Part shown: in pieces, positions 1 through 8,661 of the stretch
Layout of the letters: every line of letters starts with the position of its first letter
Position numbering within the stretch: the first letter of the stretch is position 1
NCBI RefSeq assembly: GCF_004216755.1
Contig: NZ_SGWZ01000001.1
Coordinates: forward strand, 1,116,001 to 1,180,000
DNA length: 64,000 nt
Direction: 5' to 3'
Origin: Kerstersia gyiorum
GTDB taxonomy: Bacteria; Pseudomonadota; Gammaproteobacteria; Burkholderiales; Burkholderiaceae_B
Made by a program: the position numbers and the translations under genes
The notes under the pieces: generated by a model
What the model was told of the DNA's origin: nothing
Databases searched by the model: none
Seen by the model: the letters and a program-made list of their open reading frames with translations, nothing else

Positions 1-1
1 C

Positions 2-1501
2 AAGGCCAAGACCTGGCTGCCGGCCGACCAGGAGCTGGAACTGGGCTTCATGCGCTACGACAGTTCCTACGGGCAGCTGATGCCCTCGCAGCTGATCTGG
101 TTCGGTAATGCCGAGCAGACGGAGAACAGCGAGGTCACGGTCAAGACCTATACCTCGCGCTACCGCTGGAATCCCCTGGACAATGACCTGATCGACGTAC
201 GCCTGAATGCCTGGCTGACGGACACCGACACGCTCAACCGCAACTACTCGGAAACGATAGGGCAGGTTTCAGGTGGTTCGCTCAATGGCCGCGAGAAATA
301 CAAGCGGCGCGGCGTGGATCTCACCAATTCCATGATGTTCTATCGCCTGGGCAGCATCCGCCTGGATTACGGTGCGTCGGTACAGTGGGAAAAAATCGGT
401 TCCCATGCGCTGGGTGACGACCAGGGGACAAATAATGGCTTCTTCCGTGACGGCAAGCGCACCGAATATGGCCTGTTCACCTCGCTGCAATGGAAGCCGG
501 TGGACAGCCTGACGCTGGACGCGGGGCTGCGCTATACGCGCTTCCGTGTTCAGGACGACAACGCCATCGAGATCGACGAAGAAAGTGCGTTCTGCGTGGA
601 TGCGGACAACGACGGTCGTTGCGACCCGGTGTTCTACAGCAACCGCAAGACGGGCGTCACACCCAGTCTCAGCGCAACCTGGGAATTCACCAACGGCTGG
701 CAGCTCTATGGCCTGTATGCCGAGGCGATCCGCATGCCCAGCCTGTTCGAAAGCTCCAGCGGGTTTTCCGTGACGCCCACGCTGGATGCCGACCTCAAGC
801 CGGAACATGCCTACAACCGTGAATTCGGCCTGAACATCTTCCAGGATGGCGTGCTGGCGTCGAACGATCACCTGCGCCTGAAATTCGCCTATTTCCGCAA
901 TACCGTGCGCAATTACCTCACGCGCACCATCAGCAATACCTGGGAAGATACCTCGACCGGGCAGAACTCTTTCTGGCGTATGCGTAATATCGACCGCGCC
1001 ACCTTCAATGGCCTGGAAGTCAGCGGCTCCTATGACCTGGGCTTTTTGTTCACGGATTTTGGCGCTACTCGCTATACCAAGATCGAAACCTGCCTGACGG
1101 GCAGCTACCGCCGCTATGCCTGCACGGATTACGGTATTGCCAACAGCTACATCAACAATATGATTCCGCCCAAGTGGCACGCCACGGCCACTATCGGCAC
1201 GCGTCTGTTCGATCAGCGCCTGACGATGGGCGTGCGCGGTACCTTCATGGGCAAGCGCAATCCGGTGCCGGAAAACAATAACCAGGCGTCCAGCAACATC
1301 GGCCTGGCCTCGACTGCGCCGGTGGAATGGCATGCGTACAAGGTGTTCGATCTGTTCGCGTCCTACAAGGTGAACGACAGCCTCAGCGTGGATTTCAACA
1401 TCGACAACTTCACCGACCGTTATTACCTGGATGCACTGAGCCTCGGGCTGGTGCCGGCGCCCGGCCGCACCGCGCGCTTGAGCGCCACGGTTTCCTTCTG
1501 A
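2..1501 (+). CDS. TonB-dependent receptor, C-terminal part (heme/hemoglobin-receptor-like)
   Basis: The reading frame is open from the window edge, so the plug domain and signal peptide lie upstream. The visible 499 residues look like an outer-membrane beta-barrel: alternating aromatic/polar strands, extracellular loops with paired cysteines (CVDADNDGRC; CLTGSYRRYAC) and a terminal Phe (SATVSF). The segment EAIRMPSLFE followed by ADLKPEHA resembles the FRAP/NPDL boxes of heme/hemoglobin receptors, so heme or heme-protein uptake is the best guess, but the substrate is inferred. The PKD lipoprotein gene starts 54 bp downstream on the same strand, with no terminator between them, so the two are probably co-transcribed. 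Confidence 0.85.
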   Translation, partial: KAKTWLPADQELELGFMRYDSSYGQLMPSQLIWFGNAEQTENSEVTVKTYTSRYRWNPLDNDLIDVRLNAWLTDTDTLNRNYSETIGQVSGGSLNGREKYKRRGVDLTNSMMFYRLGSIRLDYGASVQWEKIGSHALGDDQGTNNGFFRDGKRTEYGLFTSLQWKPVDSLTLDAGLRYTRFRVQDDNAIEIDEESAFCVDADNDGRCDPVFYSNRKTGVTPSLSATWEFTNGWQLYGLYAEAIRMPSLFESSSGFSVTPTLDADLKPEHAYNREFGLNIFQDGVLASNDHLRLKFAYFRNTVRNYLTRTISNTWEDTSTGQNSFWRMRNIDRATFNGLEVSGSYDLGFLFTDFGATRYTKIETCLTGSYRRYACTDYGIANSYINNMIPPKWHATATIGTRLFDQRLTMGVRGTFMGKRNPVPENNNQASSNIGLASTAPVEWHAYKVFDLFASYKVNDSLSVDFNIDNFTDRYYLDALSLGLVPAPGRTARLSATVSF

Positions 1502-1555
1502 TTTGCAGCGCTTCGATTTTTCCAAGGGGCCGCAAGCCCCGGGAGGCTAGTTTTT

Positions 1556-4063
1556 ATGAGTTCCATATTCAAACATTCCATGGCCGGGCTGGGCATGGCG
1601 CTGTTCCTGGCCGCCTGCGGCGGGGGCGGAGATGGCGGCAGTGCCGCGCCCAGTGTCAGCATCAGCGCCGACAAGACCTTGGTCGAAGTGGGGCAGACCG
1701 TCAAGCTAACGAGCAGCACCGATGCTGGCGGTTCGCCCGCCTATGCCTGGAAGCTGCGCAGCTTCCCGCCCGCAAGCAAGGCGGTGCTGGCCACGACTGA
1801 CCAGCCGGGCAGCGCCATCACGCCGGATCGCGTCGGGGATTATGTCGTCGGGCTGAACATCACGGACGGGCAGCGCGGCGCAGAGGCGCAAGTGACGGTG
1901 ACGGCGTTCAGCAAGGAACCCACGGCCAATGCCGGCGAGGATATCGCCACCTTGCCAGGACCGGTGCAATTGGACGGTTCCGGCAGCCAGCCGCCTTACC
2001 AGGGCGACCCGACCCGGCTGATGTATTCCTGGGTATTGGTAACGGTGCCCGAAGGCAGCACGGCCAGCATTGACGACGCCACGCAGGTGCAGCCTCGCTT
2101 CACGGCCGACAAGACCGGGGACTACAAGGCTGCGTTGACGGTGCGCTATGGCGATATGGTCAGTGCGGTGGACGAAGTCGATATCAAGGTCGTGGCGGCC
2201 AATGTGCCGCCAGTGGCCGTCATCAGCCAGGACGGCCAGTCCGTCAATGGCAAGACGCTGATGGTTGTGCGGGGCCAGCCGGTGACGCTGAGCGCTGAAC
2301 TGAGCACGGATCCGGATCATCCCGGCGAGACCGGCCACCTGCAATACCGCTGGGATTTCCAGGGCAACGGCAATTCCAACGGTTTGCCTATCGGCTCGGA
2401 AGCCTCCATGCAGGGCGAGCGCACGGTGACCATGACGTTCACGCCCGATGTCGCCGCGACCTATTACGTTACGCTCTATGTCTATGACGGCGTGACGCGT
2501 TCCTCGACCATGCTGGGCCTGCGTGCGCAGCCGCCGGAGGGGGCGGAAAACATGCCGCCGGTTCTGGCGTCGCCGTTGCCGCCTTCGGGCAACAACACCT
2601 ATGAGATCGAACGCAGCAACCAGAAAGTGATCTTCACGAGCGATCGCGCTGCCTTCGATCCTGATGGCGACAGCTATGTCTATGAATGGACCTGGGTGTC
2701 CTATCCCTCGGGCTTTGACCCGGTGGCCGATTCCACATTGAGCACGTCCTATTGGGACAGCGGTTTCATTCCCAAGGTGGACGGCGACTACGTCATCGAG
2801 GCGCGCCTCAAGGACAGCAAGGGCGCCTACAGCAATACCGTGCGCCAGACTTACACGGTGATGCTGGGCGCCAACCATGCGCCGCGCGCCGAGGCCAGCA
2901 GTGCGACCGGCAATACGAACTTCATGGTGGGCGAAAAGGCTTCGCTTTCCGGTAGCAACAGTTCTGATGTGGATGGCAACCGCCTGGTATTCCGCTGGGA
3001 GCTGCTGGATCGGCCGGATGGCAGCGAGGCCGCTTTTGACAATGCGAAGGTGGAAAGGCCGCTGTTGATGCTGGACAAGCCGGGCTATTACACGGCGCGC
3101 CTGACGGTCACTGACGAGTGGGGCTTTCCGAACTACTACGCCAATAACCGTCCGAACTACATCACCATCAAGGCGAAGTCCGAAAACCATGCCCCGGTAG
3201 TCCGGCCTACGCTGGACCAGCCGTATACCGCGGAACAGCCTCTGGTCCTGGGCGTGCGGGAACGGCGCAAGTACACCAGCGGGGTGACCAATGTGACGGA
3301 AGACGTGGTGGTGTACAACTCGTTCTCGGTCGACGCCAATGCCTACGACCCGGATGGCGATACCATGACCTATCTGTGGAATCTCACGGGGGAACCGTCG
3401 GGCCACCAGTTCGCCTTCGCCTCCGACGCTGCGTGCCAGAATGGCCGTACCGCTTCGGATGCCTCGCTGGCTGCGGCGGGCAAGACCCTGATGCAGTATT
3501 GGGCGGAAATCCTGGAAGCGCGCAGCTGGTCGTGCGCCAAGCAGACCTTGGCGCCTACCATGCCAGGCAACTACTTGATGGAGGCATTGGTGTACGACGG
3601 TTCCATCACCGTCGGGCCTTACACCCTGAGCGTGCCGGCCGTGGATAGGGCCCACTTCCCGACCCTGCTGCTGGAGCAGCTGAAGACGCTGGAGTCGGCC
3701 GACGAAACCGAATTGAGTCAGCGTGCCCTGCCCAACAAACAGCAGAACTACGTGAACCGCTATTCTTTCTCGGAGAACTTTGATCCCGATGTCAGCTATT
3801 ACCGCCTGACAGCCTTCGACAAGGATTACAAGATAGAGAACCTGAAGGCTGTATCCGATGCGGCCGATTTCAGTGCAATCTTCGAGGGGCTGGAAAATGG
3901 CCAGATCATCCGCAAGGGGGAATCCGTCGTGTTCCGCCTGCAGCTGCAGCGGGACAATCCGAATGCGGAGATGATTTTCAACGCAACGCTGCTGTGGTCC
4001 TTCGAGATCGCCGGCCGTCCGGACTGGAACTTCAGCTACACCGGCTGGTTGACCTATATGTAA
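1556..4063 (+). CDS. Large PKD/Ig-like multidomain lipoprotein next to a TonB receptor
   Basis: This 835-residue protein starts at ATG 1556 behind a GGGAGG ribosome site. It has a lipoprotein signal with lipobox LAAC (Cys21) followed by a Gly-rich tether (residues 22-28). About six PKD/Ig/cadherin-like beta-sandwich repeats follow, at roughly residues 30-120, 122-215, 218-330, 335-440, 441-545 and 547-690; several have FDPDGD- or SDVDGN-type turns and end in Y.V.L.V.D. The last 130 residues are a distinct C-terminal region. Residue 22 is Gly, not Asp, so outer-membrane targeting is expected. Being apparently in an operon with a TonB-dependent receptor suggests a surface or periplasmic partner that binds the receptor's ligand. 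That role is inference; the family itself is not recognised. Confidence 0.8.
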   Translation: MSSIFKHSMAGLGMALFLAACGGGGDGGSAAPSVSISADKTLVEVGQTVKLTSSTDAGGSPAYAWKLRSFPPASKAVLATTDQPGSAITPDRVGDYVVGLNITDGQRGAEAQVTVTAFSKEPTANAGEDIATLPGPVQLDGSGSQPPYQGDPTRLMYSWVLVTVPEGSTASIDDATQVQPRFTADKTGDYKAALTVRYGDMVSAVDEVDIKVVAANVPPVAVISQDGQSVNGKTLMVVRGQPVTLSAELSTDPDHPGETGHLQYRWDFQGNGNSNGLPIGSEASMQGERTVTMTFTPDVAATYYVTLYVYDGVTRSSTMLGLRAQPPEGAENMPPVLASPLPPSGNNTYEIERSNQKVIFTSDRAAFDPDGDSYVYEWTWVSYPSGFDPVADSTLSTSYWDSGFIPKVDGDYVIEARLKDSKGAYSNTVRQTYTVMLGANHAPRAEASSATGNTNFMVGEKASLSGSNSSDVDGNRLVFRWELLDRPDGSEAAFDNAKVERPLLMLDKPGYYTARLTVTDEWGFPNYYANNRPNYITIKAKSENHAPVVRPTLDQPYTAEQPLVLGVRERRKYTSGVTNVTEDVVVYNSFSVDANAYDPDGDTMTYLWNLTGEPSGHQFAFASDAACQNGRTASDASLAAAGKTLMQYWAEILEARSWSCAKQTLAPTMPGNYLMEALVYDGSITVGPYTLSVPAVDRAHFPTLLLEQLKTLESADETELSQRALPNKQQNYVNRYSFSENFDPDVSYYRLTAFDKDYKIENLKAVSDAADFSAIFEGLENGQIIRKGESVVFRLQLQRDNPNAEMIFNATLLWSFEIAGRPDWNFSYTGWLTYM

Positions 4064-4086
4064 GCCGGCAAGTCTTGTCGGCCGGG

Positions 4087-4120
4087 TTCCGGTACGCCAT
4101 GGTGATGGGGCGTACCGGAA
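4087..4120. terminator. Inverted repeat between convergent genes, probable bidirectional terminator
   Basis: A perfect 12-bp inverted repeat (TTCCGGTACGCC at 4087-4098, GGCGTACCGGAA at 4109-4120) with a 10-nt loop sits in the 64-bp gap between the convergent lipoprotein gene and the ScfR regulator gene. There is no clear T-tract, so efficiency as an intrinsic terminator is uncertain. Confidence 0.5.
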
Positions 4121-4127
4121 TGGCCGC

Positions 4128-5588
4128 CTAGCCGGCCGCCAGCGGGTAGGGCGAGAAGCTGCCCAGGTCCTCGCTGACGGCCAGCTTCCCGCCGATGTAC
4201 GGAAAGGCCCGCTGCGGACAGGCGGGCCGTTCACAGACTTTGCAACCCATGCCTATGGGCGTGGGCGCCTGGGGGTCATGCAGATCCAGTCCTTGTGCAT
4301 ATACCAGACGGTGCGCATGTTCGATGTCACACCCCAGGGCCACGGCAAACATTTTTTCAGGCTGGCCGAAGCCGCCAGTCTGGTGTGACACGGTACGGGC
4401 GATCCAGAGATAGACGCGGCCATCCGGCATGCGCGCCAGCTGTCGCAGAATGCGGCCGGGATGGGAAAACGCTTCATACACGTTCCACAGCGGACAGGTG
4501 CCGCCTATGCGTGAAAAATGGAAATGCGCGGCCGACTGGCGCTTGGAAATATTGCCGGCCCGGTCTACCCGGATAAAGAAAAAGGGCACGCCGGTGGCAT
4601 CCGGCCGCTGCATGGTGCTGAGGCGATGGCAGATGGTCTCGAAGCTGACGCCGAATTGTTGTCCGAGCAGATCAATGTCGTAGCGCAAGGCTTCGGCGGC
4701 AGCCAGGAAGCGGCCGTAAGGCAGGATCAGCGCACCAGCGAAATAATTGGCCAGGCCCAGGCGTACCAGGCGGCGGACTTCGGCGCCGGAAAATCGGGGT
4801 GCTTCTGACATCCGGCGCAGGGTATCGTCCATTTCCAGGAAAGCCAGTTGCGTGGCCAGCTGGAAGGCCTGCTGGCCCGGTGCCAGGGCGGGTGACAGAG
4901 ACAGCTCGCCGGTCCTGGCATCCAGCCTGCGCTGCAGGCCAGGACCGGGAGAATGCAGACGCACCGTGATGGCGTGGCGCGCCTGCAGACGCGCGGCAAG
5001 GCGGTCCGCGAGCTGCTGCGGGTGGCAGTCGGCCAGTTCCCATTCGTCGAAACACTGTTCGGCGCGGCGATCCAGTTCGGTGAAGTGATTGTGATGGGTG
5101 AAAAAGAAATCCCGCACTTCCTCGTAGGGCTGGTCGGGGGCCGCCAGCGCCCGGCCGCGGTCGCCGGCATCGTCGCCCGCCAGTACTTCGGCCATGCTGT
5201 CCAGGCGTTCCAGGGCTTCGCGATGGCGCCGGTGCAACTGGATCAGCACGCGCCCGACCGCGGGCATGTTCGCTGCGATTTCACGGATTTCCGCGAGAGA
5301 AATACGGGCGTCGTCGGTACCGCCCACGGCCGAGGCAGGCAGGCTGGCCGTCACCTCGCGCAAAGCGGCGACCATGCGTGCTTCGCCGTCATCGGAAAAG
5401 CTCTGAACGTCCACGCCCAGGACTTCGTTCAGGCGCAGCAACACCGGCATGGTGAGGGGGCGCTGGTTTTTTTCAAGCTGGTTCAGGTAGCTGGGAGACA
5501 GCCCCAGCGTGCGCGCCAGCGCTGCCTGCGTCATGCCGTGCTCTTCACGCAGCCGGCGCAGCCGTACGCCCATGAAAACCTTACGCAT
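4128..5588 (-). CDS. ScfR-family (XRE + DUF2083) regulator of short-chain acyl-CoA metabolism
   Basis: This protein has about 486 residues. Residues 6-60 form an XRE helix-turn-helix (LRRLREEHGMTQAALARTLG). A central IrrE-like domain follows, and the Cys-rich C-terminal DUF2083 domain carries GCKVCERPACPQRAFPY. That architecture defines the ScfR group (RamB, PccR, MccR), which senses acyl-CoA intermediates and controls propionate, acetate or methylcitrate genes. It is divergent from prpC, the expected position for a local regulator of the 2-methylcitrate genes. The frame extends further upstream, but ATG 5588 places the helix-turn-helix at the N-terminus as usual. Whether it activates or represses cannot be told from sequence. 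Confidence 0.88.
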   Translation of the reverse strand: MRKVFMGVRLRRLREEHGMTQAALARTLGLSPSYLNQLEKNQRPLTMPVLLRLNEVLGVDVQSFSDDGEARMVAALREVTASLPASAVGGTDDARISLAEIREIAANMPAVGRVLIQLHRRHREALERLDSMAEVLAGDDAGDRGRALAAPDQPYEEVRDFFFTHHNHFTELDRRAEQCFDEWELADCHPQQLADRLAARLQARHAITVRLHSPGPGLQRRLDARTGELSLSPALAPGQQAFQLATQLAFLEMDDTLRRMSEAPRFSGAEVRRLVRLGLANYFAGALILPYGRFLAAAEALRYDIDLLGQQFGVSFETICHRLSTMQRPDATGVPFFFIRVDRAGNISKRQSAAHFHFSRIGGTCPLWNVYEAFSHPGRILRQLARMPDGRVYLWIARTVSHQTGGFGQPEKMFAVALGCDIEHAHRLVYAQGLDLHDPQAPTPIGMGCKVCERPACPQRAFPYIGGKLAVSEDLGSFSPYPLAAG

Positions 5589-5629
5589 ACCTGTACCTAT
5601 CCCTGAAAGCCATTTAAGCCGGCATTTTA

Positions 5630-5647
5630 TTCGCAAGATTCGCAAAA
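5630..5647. promoter_or_regulatory. Putative ScfR operator: TTCGCAA direct repeat
   Basis: TTCGCAA occurs twice, at 5630-5636 and 5639-5645, 9 bp apart, in the divergent scfR-prpC control region. Known ScfR proteins bind TTTGCAAA-like motifs, so these are plausible half-sites. A further dyad, TTGC-N7-GCAA, lies at 5704-5718, nearer prpC. Binding is inferred from motif resemblance. Confidence 0.45.
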
Positions 5648-5782
5648 GTGGCATTCAGGGTACGCCGATTTTCGCCTTGTAAAGGATGACATGGCGGGGT
5701 GGCTTGCGTAGACTGCAAATAAAAATTCAGCGATTCCGCCCAGTCAGCGGCACTGACCGCCAGGAACAAGAGGAGAGCAAAA

Positions 5783-6940
5783 ATGAGTGAAGAAACGACT
5801 TCCACAGGCTTCAAGCCCAAGAAATCCGTGGCACTGTCCGGCATCGTGGCGGGCAATACCGCCTTGTGTACGGTAGGTCGCAGCGGCAACGACCTGCACT
5901 ATCGCGGCTACGACATCCTGGACCTCGCCAATGGTAGCGAATTCGAAGAAATCGCCTACCTGCTGGTGCATGGCAAATTGCCCAGCCAGGCCGAACTGAC
6001 CGCCTACAAGACCAAGCTGAAAAGCCTGCGTGGCCTGCCGGTGCAGGTACGTGCCGTGCTGGAGGCACTGCCCGCCGCTGCGCACCCCATGGACGTCATG
6101 CGTACCTACGTGTCGGCGTTGGGCACGGTGCAGCCGGAAAAGGACGACCACAACCTGCCGGGCGCTCGCGATATCGCCGATAAGCTCCTGGCTTCGCTGG
6201 GGTCCGCGTTGCTGTACTGGTACCACTACGCCAACAATGGCCGTCGCATCGAAGTGGAAACCGACGATGATTCCATTGGCGGCCACTACCTGCACCTGCT
6301 GCATGGCAAGACACCGCCTGCATCCTGGGTCGAGGCCATGCACACCAGCCTGATCCTGTACGCAGAGCACGAGTTCAATGCCTCGACGTTCGCCTGCCGC
6401 GTCATCACGGGCACGGGCGCGGACCTGTACTCGGCGATTACCGGGGCCATTGGCGCGCTGCGCGGCCCCAAGCATGGCGGCGCCAACGAAGTCGCCTTTG
6501 AAATCCAGAATCGCTATGCCACCCCTGACGAAGCCGAGGCCGACATCCGCGCCCGTGTGGAACGCAAGGAAGTCGTGATCGGCTTCGGCCACCCGGTTTA
6601 TACCGTCAGCGATCCGCGCAACAAGGTCATCAAGGAAGTGGCGCGCCAGCTGTCCGGCGAAGCCGGCACGCTGCGCCTGTTCGACATTGCCGAGCGCCTC
6701 GAAAGCGTCATGTGGGACGCCAAGAAAATGTTCCCCAATCTGGACTGGTTCAGCGCCGTGAGCTATCACATGATGGGCGTTCCTACCGCGCACTTCACGC
6801 CGCTGTTCGTGTTGGCCCGTACTGCGGGCTGGAGCGCGCATGCGATCGAACAGCGCCAGGACGGCAAGATCATCCGCCCCAGCGCCAATTACATCGGCCC
6901 GGAAGACCAGGTCTTCGTGCCGTTGGCAAAGCGCGGCTGA
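5783..6940 (+). CDS. prpC: 2-Methylcitrate synthase
   Basis: This 385-residue citrate-synthase-family protein condenses propionyl-CoA with oxaloacetate to 2-methylcitrate. Landmarks are the N-terminal [14 protein letters not shown] and [10 protein letters not shown], the central [18 protein letters not shown] and GPKHGGANE, the FGHPVY active-site histidine segment and the C-terminal GPEDQ. Length and sequence fit PrpC rather than the longer GltA. ATG 5783 follows AGGAG at 5771-5775. It is divergent from the ScfR regulator, with prpD downstream beyond an intrinsic terminator. Confidence 0.95.
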   Translation: MSEETTSTGFKPKKSVALSGIVAGNTALCTVGRSGNDLHYRGYDILDLANGSEFEEIAYLLVHGKLPSQAELTAYKTKLKSLRGLPVQVRAVLEALPAAAHPMDVMRTYVSALGTVQPEKDDHNLPGARDIADKLLASLGSALLYWYHYANNGRRIEVETDDDSIGGHYLHLLHGKTPPASWVEAMHTSLILYAEHEFNASTFACRVITGTGADLYSAITGAIGALRGPKHGGANEVAFEIQNRYATPDEAEADIRARVERKEVVIGFGHPVYTVSDPRNKVIKEVARQLSGEAGTLRLFDIAERLESVMWDAKKMFPNLDWFSAVSYHMMGVPTAHFTPLFVLARTAGWSAHAIEQRQDGKIIRPSANYIGPEDQVFVPLAKRG

Positions 6941-6960
6941 GCGCCAGCCGCCTTGCCCCA

Positions 6961-6987
6961 GCCGGCCTGCATGGGCCGGCATTTTTT
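6961..6987 (+). terminator. Intrinsic terminator between prpC and prpD
   Basis: GCCGGCC (6961-6967) and GGCCGGC (6974-6980) form a 7-bp stem with a 6-nt loop, followed by ATTTTTT. Its position means prpD may depend on read-through or on its own promoter. Confidence 0.75.
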
Positions 6988-7017
6988 ACCCATACTTTCT
7001 GACAGACGAGAAGCGCC

Positions 7018-8472
7018 ATGTCCGCACACATTTCCAACGTCCGCCCCGAACCCGATCAGGTCCTGGTCGATATTGCCGATTACGTCATCAACTATCGCAT
7101 CGAGTCGTCGCTGGCCTATGAAACCGCACGCAACTGCCTGATCGACACCTTGGGTTGCGGGCTGGAAGCCCTGGAATATCCGGCTTGCCGCAAGCTGCTC
7201 GGGCCGATCGTGCCCGGCACCATCGTGCCGCATGGCGCCAAGGTACCGGGCACGCAGTTCCAACTGGACCCGGTGCAGGCCGCCTTCAATATCGGCGCCA
7301 TGATCCGCTGGCTGGATTTCAACGACACCTGGCTGGCGGCGGAGTGGGGCCATCCCAGTGACAACCTGGGTGGCATTCTTGCGACGGCCGACTGGATCAG
7401 CCGCAACCGCGTGGCTCAGGGCAAGACGCCGCTGAAAATGCGTGACGTGCTGACGGGTATGATCAAGGCCCATGAAATCCAAGGCGTCATCGCTTTGGAA
7501 AATTCCTTCAACAAGGTGGGCCTGGATCACGTGGTGCTGGTCAAGGTGGCTTCGACAGCTGTCGTCGCGGAAATGCTGGGCCTGTCGCGTGACGAAATCA
7601 TCAATGCGGTATCGCTGGCCTGGGTCGATGGCCAGTCGCTGCGCACCTACCGCCATGCGCCCAACGCCGGCAGCCGCAAGAGCTGGGCCGCGGGTGATGC
7701 CACCAGCCGTGCGGTGCGCCTGGCGCTCATCGCCAAAACCGGCGAAATGGGCTATCCCAGCGTGTTGACGGCCAAGACCTGGGGCTTCTACGACGTGCTC
7801 TTCAAGGGCCAGCCCTTCAAGTTCCAGCGCAGCTATGGTTCGTATGTCATGGAAAACGTGCTGTTCAAGATCAGCTTCCCTGCGGAGTTCCACAGCCAGA
7901 CGGCAGTCGAGGCAGCAGTCACGCTGCATGGCAAGCTCAAGGCGGCCGGCAAGTCGATCGAGGACATTCGCAAGATCACCATTCGCACGCATGAGGCCTG
8001 CATCCGCATCATCGACAAACAGGGCCCGCTCAACAACCCGGCCGACCGCGATCACTGCATCCAGTACATGGTTGCCGTGCCGTTGATCCATGGCAACCTG
8101 GTGGCAGCGCACTATGAAGATGCCTTCGCACAATCCGACGAACGCATCGACGCGCTGCGCGCCAAGATCCACTGCGAGGAAGACCCGCAGTTCACCGCGG
8201 ATTACCATGACCCGGAAAAGCGCAGCATCGCCAACGCGCTGACCGTGGAATTCAATGACGGCAGCCGCCTGGACGAGGTCGTGGTGGAGTACCCCATTGG
8301 CCACAAGCGCCGCCGCGGGCAGGGCATCCCCCTGCTGGAAGCCAAGTTCCGCACCAACCTGGCGCGCCAGTTCCCGGCACGCCAGCAGGAAGCCATCCTG
8401 GCGGTGAGCCTGGACCAGGCGAAGCTGGAGGACATCCCGGTCAACGAATACGTTGACCTCTACGTCATCTGA
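7018..8472 (+). CDS. prpD: 2-Methylcitrate dehydratase (MmgE/PrpD family)
   Basis: This 484-residue protein matches E. coli-type PrpD in length and in conserved blocks (ARNCLIDTLGCG near the N-terminus, MIRWLDFNDTWLAAEWGHPSDN around residue 100). PrpD dehydrates 2-methylcitrate to 2-methyl-cis-aconitate without a metal cofactor. No acnD/prpF pair is present in the window, consistent with use of the PrpD-type enzyme. It lies between prpC and the lyase gene on the same strand. Confidence 0.95.
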   Translation: MSAHISNVRPEPDQVLVDIADYVINYRIESSLAYETARNCLIDTLGCGLEALEYPACRKLLGPIVPGTIVPHGAKVPGTQFQLDPVQAAFNIGAMIRWLDFNDTWLAAEWGHPSDNLGGILATADWISRNRVAQGKTPLKMRDVLTGMIKAHEIQGVIALENSFNKVGLDHVVLVKVASTAVVAEMLGLSRDEIINAVSLAWVDGQSLRTYRHAPNAGSRKSWAAGDATSRAVRLALIAKTGEMGYPSVLTAKTWGFYDVLFKGQPFKFQRSYGSYVMENVLFKISFPAEFHSQTAVEAAVTLHGKLKAAGKSIEDIRKITIRTHEACIRIIDKQGPLNNPADRDHCIQYMVAVPLIHGNLVAAHYEDAFAQSDERIDALRAKIHCEEDPQFTADYHDPEKRSIANALTVEFNDGSRLDEVVVEYPIGHKRRRGQGIPLLEAKFRTNLARQFPARQQEAILAVSLDQAKLEDIPVNEYVDLYVI

Positions 8473-8557
8473 GCGGCCTGCGGCAGGGCCGTGACCGCAG
8501 GAGAATGCCGGCAGCACCCCGCCAGTCCCCACGGCTGGCGCCGGGTCACCGGCCATG

Positions 8558-8597
8558 CCGGGCGCGGCGGGGATCGAGATACCCTCGCCGCGCCCGG
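8558..8597. other. Strong hairpin in the prpD-lyase gap
   Basis: A perfect 12-bp inverted repeat (CCGGGCGCGGCG at 8558-8569, CGCCGCGCCCGG at 8586-8597) lies in the 189-bp gap. There is no U-tract, so it may stabilise mRNA or attenuate transcription rather than act as a simple terminator. The rest of the gap is GC-rich with no recognisable gene. Confidence 0.5.
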
Positions 8598-8661
8598 AAC
8601 GGCGGCGCAGGACCGGTCTGGATGGCGGGCCTGTGCGGCGAGCAATCGAAGGAGTCTATCA

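Noticed and set aside
1706..4234. 842-codon minus-strand open frame opposite the PKD lipoprotein
   Set aside because: The product is Arg/His/Gly-rich with no domains, typical of the antisense of a high-GC gene; the plus strand has a signal peptide, lipobox and repeated folds.
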